Of a stretch of 64,000 nucleotides of DNA, positions 17,700-26,031 are shown piece after piece (position 1 is the first letter of the stretch; each line of letters starts with the position of its first letter). Made by a program: the position numbers and the translations under genes. Below the pieces are notes generated by a model. That model ran no database searches. It was not told the origin of the DNA and saw only the letters and a list, made by a program, of their open reading frames with translations. The stretch covers positions 620,001 through 684,000 of the forward strand of contig NZ_CP118485.1 of the NCBI RefSeq assembly GCF_051124815.1. Direction: 5' to 3'. Origin of the DNA: Azospirillum sp051124815. GTDB taxonomy: Bacteria; Pseudomonadota; Alphaproteobacteria; Azospirillales; Azospirillaceae.

Positions 17700-18073
17700 A
17701 TCGGATCCCTGGGGGAAGGCGTCACCATCGGGCGGCGTGGTCCTGCCACCCGACGCACATAAGGTCTCGATCCCGGCCCTCCTCAGAGAGCCGGGCCGGT
17801 AATTCGCGCGCGATGCGCCGGTGCGCGCATCATCATCGGGATCCGTGCAGAGACGTCCATGGCGCCGGATATTAGCGGCGCGGGCCGTACGGTCAAGGAC
17901 CGCTCACATGCGCCCTGTGCAACTGCGAAGCCACTTTGCCGGTCAGGCGCCGCGCGGCGCTTCCGAAAATAGCGCTGGCAAGCGGGCAGTGGCAAACTTA
18001 CGGTGTGGCCGCCGAGCTTGTCCGGGGCAGGGGGCCGCTCGCGGCAATCAGTGCGTGCGGGAGCGTCTTGGGC
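17700..18073. other. Divergent intergenic region between ileS and the sugar-transfer cluster
   Basis: 374 bases that must hold the ileS promoter (minus) and the promoter of the glycosyltransferase cluster (plus). I see no confident -35/-10 pair, no sigma-54 element and no tRNA-like fold. An in-frame ATG at 17936 would extend the downstream protein by 46 residues of atypical composition and was not used. Confidence 0.35.
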
Positions 18074-19051
18074 ATGATCGACCAGCGGACCAGCGATTTC
18101 CTTTCGGAATTTCTGGAGTCTTCCAATCGGGATCCGGCGCGTCTCGACAGGTTTCTGCTGCACGGGCCCGGCCATGATGGTCGCACGGCGAAGCCGCGGC
18201 TGAAGATCGCCTTCTTCGATTTCTGGCCGGAGTTCGATCCGGCAACGAACTTCTTCGTGGACATCCTCTCCGCCCGCTTCGACGTCTCGGTCGTCGACAA
18301 CGACAGCGATCTCGCCATCGTGTCGGTGTTCGGCACCCGCCACCGCGAGGCGCGGACCGTCCGGGCGATGTTCTTCACCGGCGAGAATGTGCGGCCCCCG
18401 CTCGACGGCGTCGACATGTCGGTGTCGTTCGACCGCATCGACGATCCCCGCCATTATCGCCTGCCGCTCTACGTCATGCATGCCTGGGACCACCGGCGCG
18501 AGGGGGCGACGCCGCATTTCTGCCAGTCCGTCCTGCCGCCGGTGCTGCCGACGCGGGAGGAGGCCGCGAAGCGGAAATTCTGCGCCTTCCTCTACAAGAA
18601 CCCCAACTGCGCCCGGCGCAACGACTTCTTCCAGATGCTCTGCGCCCGTCGGCATGTGGAGTCGGTCGGCTGGCTGCTGAACAACACCGGCAGCGTGGTC
18701 AAGATGGGCTGGCTGCCGAAGATCCGGGTCTTTTCCCGCTACCGCTTCGCCTTCGCCTTCGAGAATGCGAGCCATCCCGGCTATCTGACGGAGAAGATCC
18801 TGGACGCCTTCCAGGCCGGCGCCGTGCCGCTCTACTGGGGCGATCCGGGGGTGCTGCGCGATGTCGCCGCCGGCAGCTTCATCGACGTGTCGCGCTATGC
18901 GTCCGACGAGGAGGCCGTCGACGCCATCCTGGCCGCCGACGACGACTACGACACCTACCGCCGCTATCGCAGCACGCCGCCCTTCCTCGGCGCGGAGGAT
19001 TTCTATTTCGACGCCTACCGTCTGGCGGAATGGATCGAAAGCCGCCTGTGA
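18074..19051 (+). CDS. GT10 (fucosyltransferase)-like glycosyltransferase
   Basis: 325 aa. ATG at 18074 has GGGAG ten bases upstream. The C-terminal half carries the GT10 hallmark: FAFAFENASHPGYLTEKILD followed by AFQAGAVPLYWGDP, the nucleotide-sugar binding region of alpha-1,3-fucosyltransferases. The N-terminal half (KIAFFDFWPEFDP..NFFVDIL) is the variable acceptor domain. Soluble, no signal or membrane helix, so cytoplasmic. Donor is probably GDP-fucose or a similar deoxyhexose, but specificity cannot be read from sequence. First gene of a five-gene plus-strand cluster; the next gene starts 18 bases later. Confidence 0.85.
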   Translation: MIDQRTSDFLSEFLESSNRDPARLDRFLLHGPGHDGRTAKPRLKIAFFDFWPEFDPATNFFVDILSARFDVSVVDNDSDLAIVSVFGTRHREARTVRAMFFTGENVRPPLDGVDMSVSFDRIDDPRHYRLPLYVMHAWDHRREGATPHFCQSVLPPVLPTREEAAKRKFCAFLYKNPNCARRNDFFQMLCARRHVESVGWLLNNTGSVVKMGWLPKIRVFSRYRFAFAFENASHPGYLTEKILDAFQAGAVPLYWGDPGVLRDVAAGSFIDVSRYASDEEAVDAILAADDDYDTYRRYRSTPPFLGAEDFYFDAYRLAEWIESRL

Positions 19052-19069
19052 GCGGCGGGAGGACGTGCG

Positions 19070-19792
19070 ATGAAGCGGGTGCTGCTGAACTATGCCGACG
19101 GGGCCTTCACCACGGCGCAGAAACACAATGCGCAGACCGGCCTTGCCGTGGGCGGCTTCGACGGCGTGGCCATGATGGGGCGGCAGCACATCGACGCCAC
19201 CTTCGCCGCACGGAACCGGCATATCCTGGAGCAGCCGCGCGGGGCCGGTTATTGGCTGTGGAAGCCCTATTTCATCGATCTCATGCTGCGCGATCATCTG
19301 CAGGATGGCGACATGCTGTTCTACAGCGACAGCGGCGCCCATTTCGTCCACAGCGTCGATCCGGTGATCGAACTCTGCCGCCGGCGGCGCGACCTGCCGG
19401 TGCTGCTGTTCACGCTGGAGGACGAGCACAGCAACCGCGTCTGGACGAAGCGCGACTGTTTCCATTTCATGGGGTTGGACCGGCCGCCCTTCATCGACGC
19501 GCCGCAGATCCTCGCCAGCTTCATCGTGTGCGAGCGTGGGCCGGAAAGCAGGGACTTCATGTCCCGGTGGCTGCGCCATGCCCAGGATGCCCGGCTGATC
19601 ACCGACGCCCCCAACGAATGCGGCCTGCCGAACTATCCGGAGTTCCGCGACCATCGCCACGACCAAAGCATCCTCAGCCTGCTCGGCCGCCGCTATGGCG
19701 TGACCACGATTCCCGATATCTCGAACTGGGGTGATGCCAGACGTCCAGCCGGGATTCCCCGCATCCTGGAACACACGCGCTGGCGCAACTGA
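19070..19792 (+). CDS. Putative glycosyltransferase-like protein, family uncertain
   Basis: 240 aa, cytoplasmic. I do not recognise a named family with certainty. Visible features: GAGYWLWKPYFIDLML, then DGDMLFYSDSGAHFVHS, where YSDSG resembles a DxD-type metal/nucleotide-sugar site, and a late HRHDQSILSLLGRRYGV that resembles the conserved end of several sugar-transfer proteins. Its place between a GT10-like and a GT41-like gene, 18 and 8 bases away, strongly suggests a role in the same glycan. Alternative: a sugar-modifying enzyme and not a transferase. Confidence 0.65.
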   Translation: MKRVLLNYADGAFTTAQKHNAQTGLAVGGFDGVAMMGRQHIDATFAARNRHILEQPRGAGYWLWKPYFIDLMLRDHLQDGDMLFYSDSGAHFVHSVDPVIELCRRRRDLPVLLFTLEDEHSNRVWTKRDCFHFMGLDRPPFIDAPQILASFIVCERGPESRDFMSRWLRHAQDARLITDAPNECGLPNYPEFRDHRHDQSILSLLGRRYGVTTIPDISNWGDARRPAGIPRILEHTRWRN

Positions 19793-19800
19793 GGTCGGCT

Positions 19801-22443
19801 ATGGCGGACAAAGGCCAATTGACCAGCTTCACCCGTGCCGTGGCGGCGGAACAGGCCGGCAAACCGGAGGAGGCGAGGGCCCGTTACCTCGAAGTTCTGC
19901 AGGCCGAACCGCAGAACCCGAAGGCCCTGCATCGGTTGGGCGTCGTCGAGTTGCGGCTGGGCCGCCCGCGCGAGGCGGTGATCCTGTTCCAGAAATCGCT
20001 GTCCCTCGCCAAGGACTTGGAAGTCTATCTCGATTTCGGTGCGGCGATGGCCGGCATGGCCCGCTGGGATGCGGCGGCGACGGTTTATGCGGCGGCGCTG
20101 CGGGTCGCACCCGACTCGGTCGATGCGCAGTACGGGCTGGCGCTGGCCCTGCACAGCCAAGGCCGGCCGCAGGACGCGGAACCCCATTACCGCAAGGTTC
20201 TGGCGACCCATTCCCATCTGGGTGAGGTCCACAACAACCTCGGCGTCGCCCTGCAGGATCTCGGACGCTTCGCCGAGGCGGTGGCCGCCCACCGGGAGGC
20301 GGCGCGGCTCTCTCCCGCCGACGCCTCGGCGCTGTCCAGGCTGGGCGTGGCGCTCCATCACCTCGGCCTAAATGCCGAGGCCGAAACGGCTTTCCGCAAG
20401 GCCATCGGGTTGGCGCCGCTCGACGTCGGCATCCGGCACGACCTGACCTGCCTGCTCCATGCCGCCGGCCGTCCGGCCGAAGCGGTCGCCGCCGGCCGTC
20501 CCGCGGTGGCGCTCGATCCGGCGAACGCGCGGAACTGGCTGGCCTTGGGCAATGCGGCACATGCCATGCGCCTGCGTGAGGACGCCTGGCGCGCCGCCGC
20601 CGCCGCGGTCCGGCTGGAACCGTCCGATCCGGCCGCGCACAACAATCTCGCCAACGCCCTGCGGGAACTCGGCCGCCTGCGGGAGGCCGTCGCCGGCTAT
20701 CGCGCGGCCTTGGACCTGCAGCCCGATTTCCCGACGGCGGAGATCAATCTGGCTCAGGCTCTGTCGATCCTGCGCGAGTCCAACGGCGCGCTGGCGATCC
20801 TGAGAGGCCTGCTCGCCCGGCAGCCGCTGAATGCCGAGGCCTGGCGGCGGCTGGCCGGTGTTCTGGCGGAGGCCTTTCGCCCCGATCTCGCGGTCGCCGC
20901 CTTGCGCTATGCCGTCGCCCTGGCGCCCGACGATGCGGATGCCTGTGCCGATCTGGCGATGGCCGCCGCGATGAGCGGCTGGAGCGCGGTGTCGGCCGAG
21001 GCCTGCCGGAGGGTGCTGCGGCTGGTTCCCGGCCATGGCGCGGCCCTCGGCCAGCTGGTTCACCAGCAGAGGCTGCTCTGCGACTGGCGTGACCTGGATG
21101 GTCTGGAGTCGCTGCTTATCCGCCGGGTGAGGGAGGGGGCGGAGGGCATATCCCCGTTCGACGTCCTGTCCTGCGCCTCGACCCTTGCCGACCAGCAATC
21201 GGCCGCGACCCGTTGGGCGGCGGCGAAGGCCTGCGGCGCCGTTCCTCTCCCCCGTCCCCCCGCTCTTCCGCCCGATGGCCGTCTGCGGATCGGCTATCTG
21301 TCGTCGGATTTCCGGGAACATGCGATGGGCCACCTGATGGTGGATGCCCTGGAAACGCATGACCGGTCCCGTTTCGCCGTCACCGCCTATTCGACCGGCG
21401 CCGACGACGGCAGCCCGCTGCGCCGCCGGTTCGAGCAGGGACTGGAACGGTTCGTCGACCTGTACCGCCATGGCGACGCCGACGCGGCGCAGGTCATCGC
21501 GGCCGACGGGATCGACATTCTGGTCGATCTGACCGGCTTCACCACCTTCTCGCGGACGTCGATCCTGGCTGCCCGCCCGGCGCCGCTGCAGGTCAACTGG
21601 TTGGGTTATCCGGGCACGCTGGGGGCCGGCTATGTCGATTACATCCTCGCCGACCCCGAGGTGATCGCCCAGGGCGATGAGGCGTTCTTCACCGAGCGGG
21701 TGGTGCGGCTGCCGGATTGCTACCAGCCCAACGACCGCCGCCGTGCCATCGCAGTCGCCACCCCGGCGCGCGCCGACTGCGGGCTGCCGGCCGATGGGTT
21801 CGTCTTCTGCTGTTTCAACAGCGCCTACAAGCTGACGCCCGACCTGTTCGACGGCTGGGCGCGCATCCTCGCGGCGGTGCCGGGCAGCGTCCTGTGGCTT
21901 TATGCCGGAAATCCGCAGGTGGCGGCCAACCTGCGCCGCGAGGGCGAGGCCCGTGGTCTCGATCCCGGCCGCCTCGTCTTCGCCGGCCCGATTCCCCATG
22001 CCGAGCATCTGGCGCGTCACCGGCTGGCGGACCTGTTTCTCGACACGCTCCCCTACAACGCGCACACCACGGCCAGCGATGCGCTGTGGGCGGGGTTGCC
22101 GGTGCTGACGCGGCGCGGTACGACCTTTGCCGGGCGCGTGGCGGCCAGCCTGCTGCGGGCCGCCGGACTGCCGGAGCTGATCGTCGACGGGCAGGAGGCG
22201 TATGAGGCGGCGGCGGTGGACCTCGCCCGCTCGCCTCAAAGGCTCGGCAGCCTGCGCGAACGGCTGGTGCGCAATCGGCAGACCTGCCCGCTGTTCGATA
22301 CCCCCCGATTCACCCGGCATCTCGAGGCGGCCTATCGGGCGATGTGGGACATTCATCTCGCGGGCGGTTCTCCGCGTGCAATCGCCATCGCGGCCGACGA
22401 CAGTGGCGGTTTGCCATCCGCTGCGCAGGAAGGGAAAAACTGA
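19801..22443 (+). CDS. TPR protein with O-GlcNAc transferase-like (GT41) catalytic domain
   Basis: 880 aa. Residues about 1-480 are tandem TPR units (for example AEPQNPKALHRLGVVELRLG; HNNLGVALQDLGRFAEAVAA). Residues about 495-850 match the OGT/SPINDLY catalytic half: LRIGYLSSDFREHAMGHL, ILVDLTGFT, PAPLQVNWLGYPGTLGA, FCCFNSAYKLTPDLFDGWARI, and DTLPYNAHTTASDALWAGLP near the end. Such bacterial proteins transfer GlcNAc (or related sugar) onto Ser/Thr of target proteins in the cytoplasm; a flagellin is a known kind of target. A 620-aa flagellin gene lies 7 kb downstream, so it is a natural candidate substrate (inference). It starts eight bases after the preceding stop. Confidence 0.88.
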   Translation: MADKGQLTSFTRAVAAEQAGKPEEARARYLEVLQAEPQNPKALHRLGVVELRLGRPREAVILFQKSLSLAKDLEVYLDFGAAMAGMARWDAAATVYAAALRVAPDSVDAQYGLALALHSQGRPQDAEPHYRKVLATHSHLGEVHNNLGVALQDLGRFAEAVAAHREAARLSPADASALSRLGVALHHLGLNAEAETAFRKAIGLAPLDVGIRHDLTCLLHAAGRPAEAVAAGRPAVALDPANARNWLALGNAAHAMRLREDAWRAAAAAVRLEPSDPAAHNNLANALRELGRLREAVAGYRAALDLQPDFPTAEINLAQALSILRESNGALAILRGLLARQPLNAEAWRRLAGVLAEAFRPDLAVAALRYAVALAPDDADACADLAMAAAMSGWSAVSAEACRRVLRLVPGHGAALGQLVHQQRLLCDWRDLDGLESLLIRRVREGAEGISPFDVLSCASTLADQQSAATRWAAAKACGAVPLPRPPALPPDGRLRIGYLSSDFREHAMGHLMVDALETHDRSRFAVTAYSTGADDGSPLRRRFEQGLERFVDLYRHGDADAAQVIAADGIDILVDLTGFTTFSRTSILAARPAPLQVNWLGYPGTLGAGYVDYILADPEVIAQGDEAFFTERVVRLPDCYQPNDRRRAIAVATPARADCGLPADGFVFCCFNSAYKLTPDLFDGWARILAAVPGSVLWLYAGNPQVAANLRREGEARGLDPGRLVFAGPIPHAEHLARHRLADLFLDTLPYNAHTTASDALWAGLPVLTRRGTTFAGRVAASLLRAAGLPELIVDGQEAYEAAAVDLARSPQRLGSLRERLVRNRQTCPLFDTPRFTRHLEAAYRAMWDIHLAGGSPRAIAIAADDSGGLPSAAQEGKN

Positions 22444-22444
22444 C

Positions 22445-23239
22445 ATGACGACCGGCGACAGCGCGGACGCACGCCTCCACATCGTCGTCCCCTACCGGGA
22501 TCGGGAAAGCCACCTGAGGCAATTCATTCCGTGGGTGAGCGCCTACTTCGACCGGCATGTGCCGAGGATCGACTATCGCGTCACCATCGTCGAGCAGGAG
22601 GACGGTCTTCCCTTCAACCGGGGGGCGCTGAAGAATGTCGGTTTCCTGCTGGGTGAAGGGCAGAGCGACTATACCTGTCTGCACGACGTCGATTACCTGC
22701 CGGTCGATGCCGACTATTCCTGGGCCGACTGCCCGACGCCCATCCTCTGGTTCGGGGCGGAGCAGCGGCCGGTGGCGCCGGGGCGCTCGGACCGGACGGT
22801 GACCACCAACCTGGAAAGCACGATGGGCGGCGCGCTGCTGATGCCGAACGGCGTCATGCGGCAGGTCGACGGCTATTCCAACCAGTTCTGGGGCTGGGGC
22901 TACGAGGATTTCGACTTCTCGCTGCGCATCCGGGCGCGCCGCATCGCCACCGGCCGGCGCAAGGGCCGCTTTCAGCCGCTCGACCATGACAATGACGGCT
23001 TCACGCCGGATGCGGCGCCGTCGCCGATCTCGCTCGTCAATCGCCGCGTCTTTCAGGAGCTTTGGTCCACCGGTAAAATCCCGGCCGGCGACGGACTGTC
23101 GACGCTGTCCTTCGATATTCTGGACCGCCGCCCCTGCGACGGTGCCGCCGCCCAGGCGCAAGCGCGGTGGGAAATCGTCCGTGTGCGCTTCAACCACCGG
23201 CCCCGGCCGGAGCAGATGGCGGCGGACGCTGCGCCGTGA
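22445..23239 (+). CDS. GT7 (beta-1,4-galactosyltransferase)-like glycosyltransferase
   Basis: 264 aa, ATG one base after the preceding stop. Family hallmarks: HIVVPYRDRESHLRQFIPW, LPFNRGALKNVGF, CLHDVDYLPVD (the DVD metal site), NQFWGWGYEDFDFSLR, all as in the galactosyltransferase (GT7) family. Unlike animal enzymes it has no membrane anchor, so it should work in the cytoplasm, extending a sugar laid down by the OGT-like product of the gene before it. Donor (UDP-Gal, UDP-GalNAc or other) cannot be deduced. Confidence 0.85.
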   Translation: MTTGDSADARLHIVVPYRDRESHLRQFIPWVSAYFDRHVPRIDYRVTIVEQEDGLPFNRGALKNVGFLLGEGQSDYTCLHDVDYLPVDADYSWADCPTPILWFGAEQRPVAPGRSDRTVTTNLESTMGGALLMPNGVMRQVDGYSNQFWGWGYEDFDFSLRIRARRIATGRRKGRFQPLDHDNDGFTPDAAPSPISLVNRRVFQELWSTGKIPAGDGLSTLSFDILDRRPCDGAAAQAQARWEIVRVRFNHRPRPEQMAADAAP

Positions 23240-23373
23240 ATCTTCGGCGGGAGATGGGCCGGCCGCGTGACAGGCGGCTTGTCATTTTCGCCGGCAACGG
23301 ACTTTATGATCCCCCCGCGTCCGGCCGACCGTGGTTTCGGCAACAGGACCGGTGAACTGGAGATGAGACGGGT

Positions 23374-24483
23374 ATGAGCGCTGCGCCGGTGACCACTCTG
23401 CTGGAGAATTTCCTGAACGGGCGGGTCACGCTGCTCGCCGCCGGGCAGGGGGCGGAGGCGTGGTCCGACGGCCTGAAGTCGGAAAACCGGATCGTCATCG
23501 CCGCGGACGCGCCCGGTCCGGTGGACGACTGGTGCGCCGGGCTTGGTCTGCGGCATGTTGATTGGCTGATGCTGCATCGGGTCGGCGCTGTGCTGCCGGT
23601 ATTGGAAAGCGCCGAAGAGATGCTGCGGCTTCGCCGCATCGATTTCGTTCAGTTCGAAGGGGCCGGGGAAGGTGACGGGGCGGCCGGCGGCCTGCCGGCG
23701 CTCTATGCCCTGATGCAGCGCCACCGCTATTCGATGTTCCGCTTCGACGGCCGGACCTTGCAGCATTGCCTGCAACCCTCGGCGGATGACGGGGCCTGCA
23801 CCCATCTGGCGGTCGCTCCGCGCCATGTGCAGCGACTGTTCACCCGCGACCGGACGATGTTCCGCTATTCCGACCTGTTTCCGCGCTATGGCATCGTCCC
23901 ACGCGGTATTGTCCATGTCGGCGCGCACGAGGGCGAGGAATATTCTCAGTATGTCGAAGCCGGCTGCCGCCGGGTCCTGTTCGTCGAGGCCGATCCGGAC
24001 ACCTATGGCCGCCTGGCCCCCCGCTTCGTCGGCAATCCCGATGTCGTCTGCATCAATCGCGCGGTGTCGGACCGGGTCGGACGGCTGCCCTTTTCCCGGA
24101 TGAGCGGCAGCCAGTCCAGTTCCCTGCTGCCGCCGAAGGAGCATCTGGACGTCTATCCCGGCATCACCCTGACCGGAACGATCGAGGTCGATGCGGCCCC
24201 GCTTCCCCACATCCTGGCGGAATTCGGCATCGATGCCGGCGGCTACAATGTGCTTGCCATCGACACGCAGGGCGCGGAACGCATGATCCTGGCCGGCTGC
24301 GGCCCTCTGCTGGGGCGTTTCGACGCCGTGGCGGTGGAGGTGAATTATGCCGAGCTTTACCAGGGCTGCGGCCGGATCGCCGATATCGACGATCTGCTGT
24401 TCCCCCGCGGCTTCGAGCGCGTCGAGGAAATCAGCCCCTTCCATCACAGCTGGGGCGACGCCTTCTACGTCCGCCGCGGCTGA
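23374..24483 (+). CDS. FkbM-family SAM-dependent methyltransferase
   Basis: 369 aa. The C-terminal domain (about 170-369) has the SAM site GIVHVGAHEGEEYSQYVEAG and FVEADPDTYGRL, then NRAVSDR, DTQGAERMILAG and VEVNYAELY, typical of FkbM O-methyltransferases that cap glycans or lipids. The N-terminal 150 residues resemble a decayed second copy of the FkbM C-terminal half (VDWLMLHRVGAVLPVLESAE ... IDFVQFEG). Starts 134 bases after the GT7-like gene on the same strand. Probably methylates the glycan built by the cluster; substrate inferred only from context. Confidence 0.85.
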   Translation: MSAAPVTTLLENFLNGRVTLLAAGQGAEAWSDGLKSENRIVIAADAPGPVDDWCAGLGLRHVDWLMLHRVGAVLPVLESAEEMLRLRRIDFVQFEGAGEGDGAAGGLPALYALMQRHRYSMFRFDGRTLQHCLQPSADDGACTHLAVAPRHVQRLFTRDRTMFRYSDLFPRYGIVPRGIVHVGAHEGEEYSQYVEAGCRRVLFVEADPDTYGRLAPRFVGNPDVVCINRAVSDRVGRLPFSRMSGSQSSSLLPPKEHLDVYPGITLTGTIEVDAAPLPHILAEFGIDAGGYNVLAIDTQGAERMILAGCGPLLGRFDAVAVEVNYAELYQGCGRIADIDDLLFPRGFERVEEISPFHHSWGDAFYVRRG

Positions 24484-24495
24484 TCGGGCACCCAT

Positions 24496-24519
24496 GGGGG
24501 GCGGCGCGTACCGCCCCCC
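24496..24519. terminator. Hairpin between convergent genes
   Basis: GGGGGGCGG, a six-base loop CGCGTA, then CCGCCCCCC: a perfect 9-bp stem in the 44-base gap between the convergent FkbM and pyrE stop codons. There is no T-run on either side, so it is a terminator-like or mRNA-protecting structure; position supports a bidirectional role. Confidence 0.5.
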
Positions 24520-24527
24520 GCCTCTCA

Positions 24528-25211
24528 TCACATGCTCGACTTGCCGCCGTGGGCCGACGACCAGCCGACCGGGTCGTTCAGGAACTTCTCGACCTCGGAC
24601 AGGGTGTTCTCGTCGAAATAGCGGTTGTCGCGGGCGACCTTCAGCACGTCCCACCAGGTGCACAGCGCGTGCAGGCGCACGCCGATGGCGTCCATGTTGA
24701 CCTTCGACTGCGGGAAGATGCCGTAGTGGAAGATCACGAAGGTGTCGGTCACCTGGGCGCCGCCGTTGCGCAGCGCGGTGACGAAGTTCTCCTTGCTCTT
24801 GCCGTCGGTCGCCAGATCCTCGACCAGCAGGACACGCTGCCCCTCCGTCAGCAGGCCCTCAATCTGGGCATTGCGGCCGAAGCCCTTCGGCTTCTTGCGC
24901 ACATACTGCATCGGCAGTTCCAGCCGGTCGGCGATCCAGGCGGCGAAGGGAATGCCGGCGGTCTCGCCGCCCGCCACCGCGTCGATGGCCTCATAGCCGA
25001 TCTCGCGCTCGATGGTGGCGACGGCGAAATCCATCAGCGCCTTGCGGGCGCGCGGGAACGAGACGATGCGGCGGCAGTCGGTGTAGACCGGGCTCGCCCA
25101 GCCCGAGGTGAAGATGAAGGGCGTCTCGGCGTTGAAGTGCAGCGCCTTGATTTCCAGCAGGATCTTGGCCGCGGTGGCGGCGATGGTGGCCTGATCGGGC
25201 AGGGTCGACAT
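24528..25211 (-). CDS. pyrE: Orotate phosphoribosyltransferase
   Basis: 227 aa. Contains the substrate region FIFTSGWASPVYTDCRRI, AVAGGETAGIPFAAW, the catalytic Lys-bearing YVRKKPKGFGRNAQIEG loop, and the PRPP motif VLLVEDLATDGKSK. It joins orotate and PRPP to give OMP in pyrimidine synthesis. Slightly longer than the E. coli enzyme (213 aa), as in other alphaproteobacteria. Transcribed alone on the minus strand. Confidence 0.96.
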   Translation of the reverse strand: MSTLPDQATIAATAAKILLEIKALHFNAETPFIFTSGWASPVYTDCRRIVSFPRARKALMDFAVATIEREIGYEAIDAVAGGETAGIPFAAWIADRLELPMQYVRKKPKGFGRNAQIEGLLTEGQRVLLVEDLATDGKSKENFVTALRNGGAQVTDTFVIFHYGIFPQSKVNMDAIGVRLHALCTWWDVLKVARDNRYFDENTLSEVEKFLNDPVGWSSAHGGKSSM

Positions 25212-25322
25212 GGAAGAACGCTCCGGAAAACGGGATGGCTCGCGCGGATGCCCCCTGTGTAGCGGCGGTTCCGGCGATTCGCAACGGCAGGCGGTCCGGA
25301 TCCCGCCCGTGCGGGGCGGGAT

Positions 25323-25844
25323 TCAGACGGGAATGTCGCCGAACACCCGGCCGTCGGGTCCGGCCGGCCCCCCGGGAGCGGTGCCGGAACCGGTGCCGTG
25401 GGCGGCGCCGGGCGCCATGGTGCCCTTCAGCCAGCGGGCGAACTGGCGGTCGGCGGTGTTGATGTGCAGCATCAGCCACTGCGGCAGGAATTCGGCAAGG
25501 CTCCGCCGCATCTCCTCGTCCGCCACCTCGCCCGAGGCGAAGGCATGCACGCGGTCCCAGGCGAGCTGGTGCTGGCCGATATGGTCGTCGAGGAAGGGAT
25601 AGCCCGCCTCCTCCATCACCTGCTGTTCGTCGGCGAAATGCGACTCGGTGTAGGCGACGGCGGCGGCCAGGGTGCTGCGCATCTCCTCGGCCGGCCGTCC
25701 TTCGGTGACGGCGTGTTCGAAGGCCTGGACCAGCGCGATCCATTCGCGATGCTGCTCGTCGATGGCGTTGACGCCCAGCACCAGATCGTCACTCCAGACG
25801 AGGCGGCCGTAATCGACGGTGTCGTTGCTCTCGCTGTCGATCAT
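25323..25844 (-). CDS. Bacteriohemerythrin
   Basis: 173 aa; the ATG at 25844 gives a compact start MIDSESNDTVDYGRLVWSDD. Di-iron ligands appear in order: NAIDEQHREWIAL, YTESHFADEQQVM, FLDDHIGQHQLAW and LMLHINTADRQF, the canonical hemerythrin pattern. It binds O2 reversibly at a non-haem di-iron centre. The C-terminal 35 residues are Gly/Pro-rich and atypical. It lies next to (downstream of, same strand as) a chemoreceptor gene at 26032, while another chemoreceptor in the window carries a fused hemerythrin, suggesting a link to oxygen sensing or delivery. Confidence 0.93.
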   Translation of the reverse strand: MIDSESNDTVDYGRLVWSDDLVLGVNAIDEQHREWIALVQAFEHAVTEGRPAEEMRSTLAAAVAYTESHFADEQQVMEEAGYPFLDDHIGQHQLAWDRVHAFASGEVADEEMRRSLAEFLPQWLMLHINTADRQFARWLKGTMAPGAAHGTGSGTAPGGPAGPDGRVFGDIPV

Positions 25845-26031
25845 GGCGGGCCCAGTTTCGGTCGGAGGGGGCGGCGGCCGAAGGTGCATCCGGCGGACGC
25901 AGCACGCAGAACCTGCTGCGGCCGGAGACTTCCTAGTGTCCCCGGCCGCAACCGGCAAGCGTAGGCTTTGCTACCTTTTGCCCCACCCCCCTTACTATTC
26001 CGGGCCGTGACGGGATTGGGCGGTGCCGGGA

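Noticed and set aside
14895..17762. Very long open frame on the plus strand opposite ileS
   Set aside because: It is antisense to a clear isoleucyl-tRNA synthetase and has the His/Arg/Gly-rich composition produced by the complementary strand of GC-rich genes.
24484..24527. Possible factor-independent terminator with T-run between fkbM-like gene and pyrE
   Set aside because: The stem is strong but there is no T-run on either strand, so it was recorded only as a hairpin of moderate confidence.
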